NCBI GenBank assembly: GCA_902597545.1
Contig: CACJYD010000003.1
Coordinates: 88,369 to 152,368, forward strand
Reading direction: 5' to 3'
Source of the DNA: an uncultured Bacteroidota bacterium
GTDB taxonomy: Bacteria > Bacteroidota > Bacteroidia > Flavobacteriales > Flavobacteriaceae
Length of the DNA stretch: 64,000 bases
A program made the translations under genes and the position numbers. Positions 8,582-18,083 of the stretch are shown in pieces; the first letter of the stretch is position 1, and every line of letters starts with the position of its first letter. A model generated the notes under the pieces. It did no database searches and was not told where the DNA came from. It saw only the letters and a list, made by a program, of their open reading frames with translations.

Positions 8582-10047
8582 AAAAGAAACCTACAATTAA
8601 TAACTTAAAAGAGCTTAAGGCGTCAGCTTACAGTACGTTATCCATTAAAGATGAGTTAAGTAAAAATCTATCTGAACTAATCAAGTCTGGAAAACCAACA
8701 TTTCCAAATATTTATGGTTATGAAAATACAGTAATTCCTGATTTAGAAAGAGCTATTTTATCCAAGCATAATATCAATTTCTTAGGTCTGAGAGGTCAAG
8801 CTAAAACCCGTTTAGCTAGAATGATGGTAAATTTACTCGATGAGTGGATTCCGGTTATTAAGGGATCTGAAATTAATGATGATCCACTTAATCCCATTTC
8901 ATCGTATGGGAAAAATATTATAGCTGAAAATGGTGATAACACGCAAATTGAATGGATGCACAAAAGCGATAGGTTTTATGAAAAACTTGCAACCCCAGAT
9001 GTTACAGTATCAGATTTAATTGGAGATGTTGATCCAATTAAGGCTGCAAGTCTTAAGCTTTCCTATGCTGATGAAAGAGTGATTCATTTTGGAATGATTC
9101 CAAGAGCAAACAGATGTATTTTTGTAATAAATGAATTACCAGATTTACAGGCAAGAATACAGGTTAGTTTATTTTCAATTTTAGAGGAAAAAGAGATTCA
9201 GATTAGAGGATTTAAGTTGAGAATCCCCCTCGACTTACAATTTATATTTACCGCTAACCCTGAAGACTATACAAATCGTGGAAGTATAGTTACTCCACTG
9301 AAAGACAGGATTGGTTCTCAAATTATAACTCATTATCCTCACACCTTAAGTATCGCCAAAAAAATTACTAGCCAAGAATCAGATGTCAAATCTTCCAACA
9401 TATATATTCCTGAATTGGCAAGTGATTTAATTGAGGAAATAAATTTTGCTGCTAGAAAAAGTGAATTTGTAGATTTTAAAAGTGGTGTTAGTGCAAGAAT
9501 GAGTATTACTGCTTTTGAAAATTTGGTTAGTACTGCCAAAAGAAGAATGCTTATTAATGGTGAAAAAGAAAGTTCGATAAGACTTTCAGACTTCAGTGGA
9601 ATTATTCCTGCAATTAATGGTAAAATAGAGCTTGTCTATGAGGGTGAAGAACAAGGAGCTGATCAAATATCATTCAATTTAATCAATGAAGGAGTTAAAA
9701 CAATTTTTTTAAAATATTTTCCTGAAATCATTAAACTTGAAAAACCCAATGAAGTAACGCCGTATGATGGGATTTTAAGCTGGTTTATAGAAAATAATAA
9801 TGAACTATTTATTGGTGATGATTTCACAGACTCTGAATATAGGAATGCTATTAATGCAATGAAGCCACTTGATAATTTGATTAAAAAGTATTGTAAAAAT
9901 ATTGATCGAGCTGATCATTATTTCATAAAGGAGGTATTGCTTTGGGGATTATCTTCATTCAAAAAATTATCAAAAAATAGAATGCAGGATGGAATTGAAT
10001 TTAAAGATTCATTGGGAACATATTTAAGAAATTTAAATTCTGATTAG
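8578..10047 (+). CDS. MoxR/Mg-chelatase-like AAA+ ATPase
   Basis: GLRGQAKTR P-loop variant; CIFVINELPDLQARIQVSLFSILEEKEIQIRG; FIFTANPEDYTNRG sensor region; ATGA overlap with VWA gene. Confidence 0.88.
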   Translation: MKKKPTINNLKELKASAYSTLSIKDELSKNLSELIKSGKPTFPNIYGYENTVIPDLERAILSKHNINFLGLRGQAKTRLARMMVNLLDEWIPVIKGSEINDDPLNPISSYGKNIIAENGDNTQIEWMHKSDRFYEKLATPDVTVSDLIGDVDPIKAASLKLSYADERVIHFGMIPRANRCIFVINELPDLQARIQVSLFSILEEKEIQIRGFKLRIPLDLQFIFTANPEDYTNRGSIVTPLKDRIGSQIITHYPHTLSIAKKITSQESDVKSSNIYIPELASDLIEEINFAARKSEFVDFKSGVSARMSITAFENLVSTAKRRMLINGEKESSIRLSDFSGIIPAINGKIELVYEGEEQGADQISFNLINEGVKTIFLKYFPEIIKLEKPNEVTPYDGILSWFIENNNELFIGDDFTDSEYRNAINAMKPLDNLIKKYCKNIDRADHYFIKEVLLWGLSSFKKLSKNRMQDGIEFKDSLGTYLRNLNSD

Positions 10048-10048
10048 A

Positions 10049-11371
10049 TTAAAAAGAGCTACCAATTATAGCACCAGCAACTTTAAGAAAGTATAGTTCG
10101 GATAATTTCCCATCATACATTGCAGTATTTCGAGAAAGTTTTGCGTTTAGTAAATTAATTTGCGCTCTCCTAAATTCAATTGATGAAACGATACCGATAT
10201 TATACTTTTCTAAATTTCTCAAAAAGTTATTCTCACTGGTTAGCAGACTTTTCTCTTGCACCTCAAGAATAAATAAATTATTTAGATATGTCTCGTAGGC
10301 ATTGTTGAGTTCTTTTTGAAATATTAAGAATACTTTTTCTTTTTCAATTTTTGAATTTTCGAGTTTAATTTTTGCATTTTTATTAGCAGTTATTCTCTTA
10401 CCAGAGTTAAAAATATTCCATGATAAATTTATGCCACCAGAAATTCCATCATATATATTTTTATTAAAGAATGCATATGGATTATCATTAATGCTTTCAT
10501 TCCAATCATAAGATCCAACAAGACCAATGGTCGGTAGGTAAGTTGATTTGATTGATTTAAGTTCATAGTTGGAGATCTCAACAGATTTATCATAAATTTT
10601 GAGCCTGGTATTATTTTCAGCTGCATTTTTATAAAATTCTGAGATTTTATCTTTTGAATTATAAATTACATTTCTATCTAAGTCATAATTAGAATTTAAC
10701 TCTACATTCATAATCAGGTTTAAGTCTCTCTTGGCATTCGATAAATTTTTTATTGAGCTTAATAATTTTATGCTATCTGTATTGACGTCAACCTCGGCAT
10801 TTAAAACTTCTAATTTAGTGGATTGGCCAAATTCAAATTCTGTATTTTTTCTTTCAAGCCTTGTTTTTGATATTTCAAGTGAGGATTTAATAATTTCCCT
10901 CTCTTCAAAAAGTCGGCAGACTTCATAATAAACCGTAAATAATTGTAAGAGAGTATTTTCTATAACTTCTTTAACTTCAAGTTTGGACCTGTTTGATAAT
11001 TCTTTTGATTTTTTATAATTAAAATTTCTACCTGAGTTATCAAGTAAAATGTAGTTTAAAGAAATATTTGAATAACTATTTTCACTTTTCATATTATCAA
11101 GCTTTCCAGACAAATTGTTCGGAGTTTCAATTTCAATATTTTGTTCACTTTTATTTATTCCAGCATTTGAAGATATTGTAGGTAGATAACCACTATTTAA
11201 AAAGCTAGCATTATTTTTAAATATTTCATCTTGGTTTTCTACAATTTTAATATCAAGATTATTTTCTAAAGTTATTTTCACAGCATCATTAAGACTGAGT
11301 TTCTGCTGTCCTCCCACGTAATTAGATATCAGAATTAATGATATAATAGATATTTGAAATAATTTCTTCAT
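10049..11371 (-). CDS. TolC family outer membrane efflux protein
   Basis: LSLNDAVKITLENNLDIKIVENQ repeat architecture; operon with RND and adaptor genes. Confidence 0.88.
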   Translation of the reverse strand: MKKLFQISIISLILISNYVGGQQKLSLNDAVKITLENNLDIKIVENQDEIFKNNASFLNSGYLPTISSNAGINKSEQNIEIETPNNLSGKLDNMKSENSYSNISLNYILLDNSGRNFNYKKSKELSNRSKLEVKEVIENTLLQLFTVYYEVCRLFEEREIIKSSLEISKTRLERKNTEFEFGQSTKLEVLNAEVDVNTDSIKLLSSIKNLSNAKRDLNLIMNVELNSNYDLDRNVIYNSKDKISEFYKNAAENNTRLKIYDKSVEISNYELKSIKSTYLPTIGLVGSYDWNESINDNPYAFFNKNIYDGISGGINLSWNIFNSGKRITANKNAKIKLENSKIEKEKVFLIFQKELNNAYETYLNNLFILEVQEKSLLTSENNFLRNLEKYNIGIVSSIEFRRAQINLLNAKLSRNTAMYDGKLSELYFLKVAGAIIGSSF

Positions 11372-14300
11372 TTTTTTCTATTTAATTCCACCACTGGTGA
11401 CTCAACATCTCTTTTGTCAACAATTTTTCCAGAAAAAATCCAAATCCCTTTTACTTTAAATGAATTGGTTATAGATATTAATATTGGTAGAAGAATTAAT
11501 GTTAGGAAAGTGGCATAAGCAATTCCATATGCAATTGAAATAGCCATTGGTTTTAAAAGCTGTGCTTGAAAACTTTTTTCTAAAATTATTGGTGCTAAAC
11601 CAGCCATTGTAGTAATAGATGTGAGAAAGATTGCTCTAAACCTGGCCAGTCCAGCTTTAAAGATTGCGTCGTCAAACGACATACCTTCTTTTAAATTTGA
11701 GTTAAATTTTGAAATTAATACCAAGCCGTCATTAACTAAAATACCTATTAAGGCTATAATACCAAGTATTGAAATTACATTCACAGGAAATCCATGTAAA
11801 AGATGACCCCATGCAACAGTTGTTAAACTAAATGGTATTAAAAGCAGCAGTAAAAATGGTTGGCTGTAAGTTCTAAAAGTAAATCCAATAGTTGCAAAAA
11901 TTAGAAATAATGCTAATGGAAATACTGTGTATGCAGATTGTATTGTTTTATTTGCTTCTCTGTATTGTCCTTCGAAAGAAGCTGAAATTGATGGATATTG
12001 TTTTTGGATTTCAGGAATAACATTATTTTGAAGATTAAAGACAATATCGGCTGCACTAAGATTAGGATCAATTAGATTAGCATTGATTTGAATCTCTCTT
12101 TTTCCATCTAAGTGGTTTATTGAAACATCACCTCTTTTGACTTCATATGTTGCAATTTCATTAAGAGGAACTCTGGACCCTGATGGAGTAAGAATTTTCA
12201 TTTGTTCCATATTATTTACATATGACCTTGTATTTTTATCATATCTCACCCAAACTTTTATCTCGTCATCACCTCTTTGAAATCTTTGTGCTTCTATGCC
12301 AAAAAAAGCAGATCTGATTTGGTACATAACCTTTGAAAAGTCTAATCCAGATAAATAAGCATTTTCTTTTAGTTTTACTTGAATTTCCTTAATGCCTTCG
12401 GGATCATTATTTGAGACGTCTGTTAATAATGGGTTGCTCTTTAATTGATTTACTAATTCGTCTTTTGCATTTTTTAATTCATTAAGATTATTTGTTTCAC
12501 TTATTAGTGAAATTGACACGGGGCTTCCACCAAAATTTGCAGCATCATTTAGGGTGAATCTTTCGGCTCCAATTATTTCTCCAGTTTTTTCTCTTATTAG
12601 GCTTGCTAGCATCGATGCATTTACAGAGCTTGGTCGTTCCTCACTATCTAAAATATATATTTCTAAAGATGCGGTTGATGACCCTCCAACATCACCAAAA
12701 CCTTTGATCATTGACATATTATCAGCGGAGAACCCAAGATTTTTATTAATATATTCTATTAAATTTCTATCATCATTTTGCATGTATTTATCTTCTAACT
12801 CTTTTCCAGCTTCAATTGCTTTTTTCTCAACCATGCTAATAATAGAATCTGTAATTTTTTCATTAGTACCCATTGGCATCTTTAAATCAACAGTTAAAAT
12901 ATCACTATCAACAACAGGGAAAAAATCAACTGGTATGATTCCTCCAATAACTGAGCTAACAGTAAGGTATAATGCAGCTACAAATCCTGATAGGCTAGCA
13001 AATCGATTTTGAAGGGCAAATTTCAATGTAGGACTGTATATTTTATCTCTTAACCAATCCATAATCTCAAAACCTTTAGCATTGAGTTTTTTCATGTAAT
13101 CAAAAAAATTAAACTTATTTGATTTTGATTTTGATTTAACATTTTGCAAAGCCTTTGACTTAGATAGGTGAGCAGGCAGTATTATAAGAGCCTCTACAAG
13201 GGAAACTGTGAGTGTTAAAATAACTATAAGGGCAACCTCTCCAAAGAAATCTCCAACATCACCATCAAGAACAATTAATGCTGAAAATGCAATTATTGTA
13301 GTCATTATTGCTGAAACTATTGCGGGCATTACTTCAATAGTTCCATCAATTGCTGCATCAGCTGGTGATTTTCCTTGTTCGTAATGTCGATATATATTTT
13401 CAGCTATCACAATACCATCATCAACCAAAATACCAATGACCACAATCATTCCAAACAAAGACATCAAATTAATAGTAATATCGAATTCACCTGCAAAGAT
13501 TAACATTCCTAAAAATGAAATTGGTATGCTAAACGCAACCCAAAATGCTAGTCTTATATTTAGAAATAATGATAAAAAAATTAAAACTAAAAAAATACCA
13601 ATTCCACCATTTTCTAAAAGAAGATTTGTTCTCTGTTTTAATGCAATAGAATAGTCCTTTAAAACGGTTAATTTAAACCTTTGGTTTGAGGCATTAAACT
13701 CATCAATATAAGAATTGATAATTTTAGCAGAATCCAATAAATCCTCACTGTTGGTACTTGATGTTGATATTACAACAGCTGAGTTATAATCTACAAAGGT
13801 TGAAATAGGTGTTTCAGAAAACTGATCGCTTATCTTGGCTACATCACCTAACCTAACGATTTTACCTTTGAAATCTTTTTTTAAAACTAAATTCTGAAGA
13901 CCATTAGCATAATAATTTTTATTGTTTGCTCTGATTAAAAACTCTTCCTTGTTCGTTTTGATATTCCCTCCACTGACTAAAATATTTGAATTGCTAACAG
14001 CATTTACAATTTCTTGAAAACTCAGGTTGTAGGCTAATAGATTATTTTCATTTATTGAAATCTCTATTTCTTCATTTGGAAATCCAGAAAGTGTAACTTG
14101 TGAAATACCGTCAATTCCCCTGAGGTCATCTTCAACATTTTTAGCCATATTTTTCAGTGACTTTAAATCAATATCTGCCCCACTCAGTGAGAATATTACA
14201 GTCGGTTGTTGCTCCTCAATTTTTGTAACAACTACAGGCTCTAATGAAATTGGAAAAGATGGTACTTTATCAACAGCATTTTTAATTTCAAATAACATTG

Positions 14301-14610
14301 CATCGATATCATAATTATCATCTGTTTCAATAATAATACTACCTGTATTTTCTCTCGATGTTGATGTCACTCTAATCACCCCAGGAATACCTTTTAGATT
14401 TTCTTCAATTTTAAGAATAACACCTTCTTCAATTTCTTCAGGTGATGCTCCTGGATATGTTGCATTTATTGAAATAAATTTGGAATCAATAAGGGGAAAA
14501 AATGATGATTTTAATGAAATAATTCCTGCAATTCCAAAAACAACAAAAAACAGTATTAAAATATTTACTGCTTTTGGGTAGGTTACAAAGTATCTGATTA
14601 TTTTTCTCAC
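11368..14610 (-). CDS. RND efflux transporter permease (AcrB/HAE1 type)
   Basis: 1080 aa; PGASPEEIEEGV; GILVDDGIVIAENIYRH; GILVNDGLVLISKFN; apparent GTG start. Confidence 0.95.
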   Translation of the reverse strand: MRKIIRYFVTYPKAVNILILFFVVFGIAGIISLKSSFFPLIDSKFISINATYPGASPEEIEEGVILKIEENLKGIPGVIRVTSTSRENTGSIIIETDDNYDIDAMLFEIKNAVDKVPSFPISLEPVVVTKIEEQQPTVIFSLSGADIDLKSLKNMAKNVEDDLRGIDGISQVTLSGFPNEEIEISINENNLLAYNLSFQEIVNAVSNSNILVSGGNIKTNKEEFLIRANNKNYYANGLQNLVLKKDFKGKIVRLGDVAKISDQFSETPISTFVDYNSAVVISTSSTNSEDLLDSAKIINSYIDEFNASNQRFKLTVLKDYSIALKQRTNLLLENGGIGIFLVLIFLSLFLNIRLAFWVAFSIPISFLGMLIFAGEFDITINLMSLFGMIVVIGILVDDGIVIAENIYRHYEQGKSPADAAIDGTIEVMPAIVSAIMTTIIAFSALIVLDGDVGDFFGEVALIVILTLTVSLVEALIILPAHLSKSKALQNVKSKSKSNKFNFFDYMKKLNAKGFEIMDWLRDKIYSPTLKFALQNRFASLSGFVAALYLTVSSVIGGIIPVDFFPVVDSDILTVDLKMPMGTNEKITDSIISMVEKKAIEAGKELEDKYMQNDDRNLIEYINKNLGFSADNMSMIKGFGDVGGSSTASLEIYILDSEERPSSVNASMLASLIREKTGEIIGAERFTLNDAANFGGSPVSISLISETNNLNELKNAKDELVNQLKSNPLLTDVSNNDPEGIKEIQVKLKENAYLSGLDFSKVMYQIRSAFFGIEAQRFQRGDDEIKVWVRYDKNTRSYVNNMEQMKILTPSGSRVPLNEIATYEVKRGDVSINHLDGKREIQINANLIDPNLSAADIVFNLQNNVIPEIQKQYPSISASFEGQYREANKTIQSAYTVFPLALFLIFATIGFTFRTYSQPFLLLLLIPFSLTTVAWGHLLHGFPVNVISILGIIALIGILVNDGLVLISKFNSNLKEGMSFDDAIFKAGLARFRAIFLTSITTMAGLAPIILEKSFQAQLLKPMAISIAYGIAYATFLTLILLPILISITNSFKVKGIWIFSGKIVDKRDVESPVVELNRKK

Positions 14611-15719
14611 TAATCAACAATTTTTACTTTCATACCATCATATACCCCAGGAATATAATTTTTAAGAATTAACATTTCATTTTTTAAGCCTTTTACAATC
14701 ACAGTTTCATCATCATAAAAAACAGGCTCAACATTTTGAATCCCAATGGTCATATCAGATTTTATGTAGTAAACGTAAGAATCATTGATCAATAACGATC
14801 TTGATAAAGAAAAACTTTCGTCAATATTTCCGAGGGGAATACTTACTTCAGAGTACATTCCATCTTTCAATTTTGAAGATTCAAACTCAATGAATAACCT
14901 TATTGATTGTGAGTCGTCATCAATTGAATTATTTATTCTAATTATCTTTCCTATGTGATCTGTATTGTCATCAGATTTGAACGAGACTTGTTTTCCCTCT
15001 GTTAATTTATTGCCATATTTTGATGGAACAGCTACTTCTAGCTCAAAAAGATTTGAGTTGATAAACGTTCCAATTTTTTGACCTGGAGATACTAACGATC
15101 CTTCTGTTGTGTATGATTCAATTAATGTACCCTCGAAAGGAGCAATTAATGTAAACTTCTTAAGTCTTTCTTCGAGATTTTTGACACTGTAATATAATGC
15201 CTGTAGCCCCTTACCAATCAGATAAAATTTTTCTTTGTCAGATTTAGGTTCAGGCATTTTTTTTGTGTTTGAATTGACACTAAAATTTTTAAAGTATAAT
15301 TCCCAATTGGCATAATTTTCCGGAAAATCTAGTTTTATATCAGGCAAAACAGAAGCAATCATATTTTGCAATCGACTTCTACTTTGCTTAACAGTAGCTA
15401 AAAATTCTTGGGAATTAATATTTATTAACACTTCATTTTTTTTATACTGCTGACCAACTTTGAAATCTTTTTTTGAATTAATAACAATTCCCTGAACTTG
15501 ACTAAACAAATCAACTTTATATTTTGCTGACATTGTTCCGTTCACCTTTACAGAAATTGCATTTGAAGTATTGGATGTTTTAATGGTTCTAACTGAATGT
15601 ACTATGTTGGTATTTTTATTGTAGGTCTCCTGATCTTTACTCATTATTAGTGTTGACAATAAGTAGGTAATGATAAGTACTGCAAAACCAGATAAAATTG
15701 ATATTAACTTCCTATTCAT
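14610..15719 (-). CDS. RND efflux periplasmic adaptor subunit (HlyD/MFP family)
   Basis: Signal/TM anchor, GIVINSKKDFKVGQQYKKNEVLININS, LIAPFEGTLIESYTTEGSLVSPGQKIGTFI. Confidence 0.9.
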   Translation of the reverse strand: MNRKLISILSGFAVLIITYLLSTLIMSKDQETYNKNTNIVHSVRTIKTSNTSNAISVKVNGTMSAKYKVDLFSQVQGIVINSKKDFKVGQQYKKNEVLININSQEFLATVKQSRSRLQNMIASVLPDIKLDFPENYANWELYFKNFSVNSNTKKMPEPKSDKEKFYLIGKGLQALYYSVKNLEERLKKFTLIAPFEGTLIESYTTEGSLVSPGQKIGTFINSNLFELEVAVPSKYGNKLTEGKQVSFKSDDNTDHIGKIIRINNSIDDDSQSIRLFIEFESSKLKDGMYSEVSIPLGNIDESFSLSRSLLINDSYVYYIKSDMTIGIQNVEPVFYDDETVIVKGLKNEMLILKNYIPGVYDGMKVKIVD

Positions 15720-15737
15720 ATTACTTTAAGAGAAGTG

Positions 15738-15745
15738 CAAATTTA
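15738..15745 (-). promoter_or_regulatory. -7 promoter element upstream of the efflux operon
   Basis: TAAATTTG on minus strand (exact TAnnTTTG), 18 nt before ATG; no convincing -33 element. Confidence 0.4.
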
Positions 15746-15777
15746 ATACCAAAAAAAAGATTGAATGTTAATTAATT

Positions 15778-15785
15778 TATATTTG
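15778..15785 (+). promoter_or_regulatory. -7 promoter element upstream of yjbQ-like gene
   Basis: TATATTTG (exact TAnnTTTG), 6 nt before ATG 15792; -33 element unclear. Confidence 0.45.
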
Positions 15786-15791
15786 TTTAGT

Positions 15792-16199
15792 ATGATATTT
15801 CAAAAAGAGATAGTTCTGGAACCAAAAAAAAGAGGATTCCATTTAATTACTGATGATGTAATTACTCATCTTCCCGATTCTACCGGGATTGTCAATGTTT
15901 TTATAAAACATACTTCGGCGAGTTTGACTATCAATGAAAATGCTGACCCCAGTGTTAGATTTGATTTTGAAACTCATTTTAACAAAATGGTTTCAGAAAA
16001 TGAAAATTATTTTACACATACTTCAGAAGGTTCTGATGACATGACATCACATATAAAAAGTAGTATTTTAGGATCATCTGTTTCATTTCCAATTAAACAC
16101 GGAGAGCCTCAATTTGGAATATGGCAAGGAATTTATTTGTGTGAACATCGAAATCATGCCTCTGGAAGAAAAATATTCATTACATTAATTGGTAAATAA
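15792..16199 (+). CDS. YjbQ family protein (secondary thiamine-phosphate synthase-type)
   Basis: HTSASLTINENADPSVRFD and GTYL-like HGEPQFGIWQGIYLCEHR; ATG 15792 preferred over the listed 15765 start. Confidence 0.85.
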   Translation: MIFQKEIVLEPKKRGFHLITDDVITHLPDSTGIVNVFIKHTSASLTINENADPSVRFDFETHFNKMVSENENYFTHTSEGSDDMTSHIKSSILGSSVSFPIKHGEPQFGIWQGIYLCEHRNHASGRKIFITLIGK

Positions 16200-16205
16200 T
16201 TTATT

Positions 16206-17498
16206 ATGAAAAATTATGGTATAACATGTATTTTATTTTTGATCACATTTTTGTCTTACAGTCAAACATTTGATCAGAAAATTGAAGATTTAATAAATGA
16301 AAATCTTGATGAAACCATTGAATTAAGACATTGGTTTCATCAAAATGCAGAGTTAAGCAACAGAGAATTTAAAACTGCAGCAAGAATTGCAGAGGAACTT
16401 AAGAAAATTGGCTATGAACCAATGACCGGAATTGCAAAAACAGGGGTGGTAGCTATTCTTAACCCCGGAAAACCTGGACCCGTTGTTGGACTTAGAGCAG
16501 ATATTGATGCTTTACCCGTAAAAGAACGAGCTGATATCCCATGGGCTTCAAAAATGAAAGGTGTTTACAATGGAGAGGAAGTGCCAGTCATGCATGCATG
16601 TGGACATGATATGCATACAGCTATACTATTAGCTGCAGCTAAAATTTTATATGAAATAAAAGATGAAATTCCTGGACAAGTTAAGTTCATTTTTCAACCT
16701 GCTGAGGAAGGTGCTCCACCGGGTGAGGAAGGTGGAGCTGAGCTAATGGTGAAGGAGGGTGTACTAAAAAATCCTGATGTTGATGCTATTTTTGGTTTAC
16801 ATGTCTGGTCAGGACTTTATGCAGGACAAGTATATCTTAGACCAGAGGGCATAATGGCAGCAGTTAACGAATTTAGAATAGATTTGAAAGGTGTTCAAAC
16901 TCATGGATCGACTCCATGGACTGGAAAAGACCCAATTGTAACAGCAGCTCAAATTGTTAATTCACTACAAACAATAGTCAGTAGAAGTTTACCCTTAACT
17001 GAAGCAGGAGCCGTTGTAACTATTGGAAGTATACATGGGGGAGTCAGAAGTAATATAATTCCTGAAGATTTATATATGCTTGGAACAATCAGAACTCTTG
17101 ATAATGGCATGAAAGCTACCGTGTTAAAAAGACTTGAAGAAATAGTTCATAATGTAGCAAAATCAAACAATATTGAATCTAAAATCACATATTTAGTTTC
17201 ATATCCTATAACATTTAATGATCCTTATCTGTATGAGGAAATTTTACCGACTTTAGAAAGAGTTAATGGTAAAAAAAATGTTCATTTAATGAAAGCAATT
17301 ACTGGTGCTGAGGACTTTTCATATTTTCAAGAAAAAGTTCCAGGGACTTATTTTTTTATTGGTGGTCAAAAACCAGATGTTGATTTATCTACAGTTGCTC
17401 CACATCACACGCCAGACTTTTATGTCGATGATTCAGCAATATCCACTGGAATTAGGTCCATGATAGGCTTGACTCTAGATTACATATACAACAATTAA
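16206..17498 (+). CDS. M20 family amidohydrolase (N-acyl-amino-acid/peptide hydrolase) with signal peptide
   Basis: MHACGHDMHTAILL, FQPAEEG, ITGAEDFSYF; N-terminal ITCILFLITFLSYSQ. Confidence 0.92.
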   Translation: MKNYGITCILFLITFLSYSQTFDQKIEDLINENLDETIELRHWFHQNAELSNREFKTAARIAEELKKIGYEPMTGIAKTGVVAILNPGKPGPVVGLRADIDALPVKERADIPWASKMKGVYNGEEVPVMHACGHDMHTAILLAAAKILYEIKDEIPGQVKFIFQPAEEGAPPGEEGGAELMVKEGVLKNPDVDAIFGLHVWSGLYAGQVYLRPEGIMAAVNEFRIDLKGVQTHGSTPWTGKDPIVTAAQIVNSLQTIVSRSLPLTEAGAVVTIGSIHGGVRSNIIPEDLYMLGTIRTLDNGMKATVLKRLEEIVHNVAKSNNIESKITYLVSYPITFNDPYLYEEILPTLERVNGKKNVHLMKAITGAEDFSYFQEKVPGTYFFIGGQKPDVDLSTVAPHHTPDFYVDDSAISTGIRSMIGLTLDYIYNN

Positions 17499-17527
17499 TT
17501 TGGCATAATTTTAGTTATAGTCTATAT

Positions 17528-18082
17528 ATGAAAAAATTATTATTTACTCTATTTGTTTTATTCATACAATTTTCATTTTCACAGCTTAATCTAGATTTAG
17601 AGAAAAGTAAAATTAAATGGACTGGCAAGAAAATTACTAATGCCTCACACTGGGGCTCATTATATTTTACTGAAGCTAGTCTAGTTTTTGATGGTGAAGA
17701 TTTAATTAAAGGAAAGTTTATTGTAGATATGAACTCTATGACAGTTGATGATATTCAGGGAAGGGGCAAAGAAAGATTAGAAAATCATTTGAGAGACGAT
17801 GATTTTTTTGGAGTATCAACTCACAAAGAAGCTACCCTAGAATTTAGTTCAAAATCAAAACTGAAAGATGGTCAGTATCTTGTTAGTGGCCAACTAACCA
17901 TAAAAGGAATTACAAATCCTATTGATTTTACAATAAAACCTAAAAATGATCATTACGTTGCTAATCTGACATTTGATAGAACAAAGTACAATGTTACTTA
18001 CAGATCTGGAAACTTTTTTGAAAATCTTGGTGATAGATTAATTTTAGACGAAGTTGAATTAGTAGTTGACCTTGTAAAATAA
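17528..18082 (+). CDS. YceI family protein
   Basis: Signal peptide, LDLEKSKIKWTGKKITNASHWGSL, DRTKYNVTYRSGNFFENLGDRLILDEVEL. Confidence 0.88.
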   Translation: MKKLLFTLFVLFIQFSFSQLNLDLEKSKIKWTGKKITNASHWGSLYFTEASLVFDGEDLIKGKFIVDMNSMTVDDIQGRGKERLENHLRDDDFFGVSTHKEATLEFSSKSKLKDGQYLVSGQLTIKGITNPIDFTIKPKNDHYVANLTFDRTKYNVTYRSGNFFENLGDRLILDEVELVVDLVK

Positions 18083-18083
18083 A

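Noticed and set aside
12554-13012. 152 aa plus-strand ORF
   Set aside because: Entirely antisense to the well-supported RND permease; hydrophobic Ser/Ile-rich composition typical of reverse-strand shadows of AT-rich genes.
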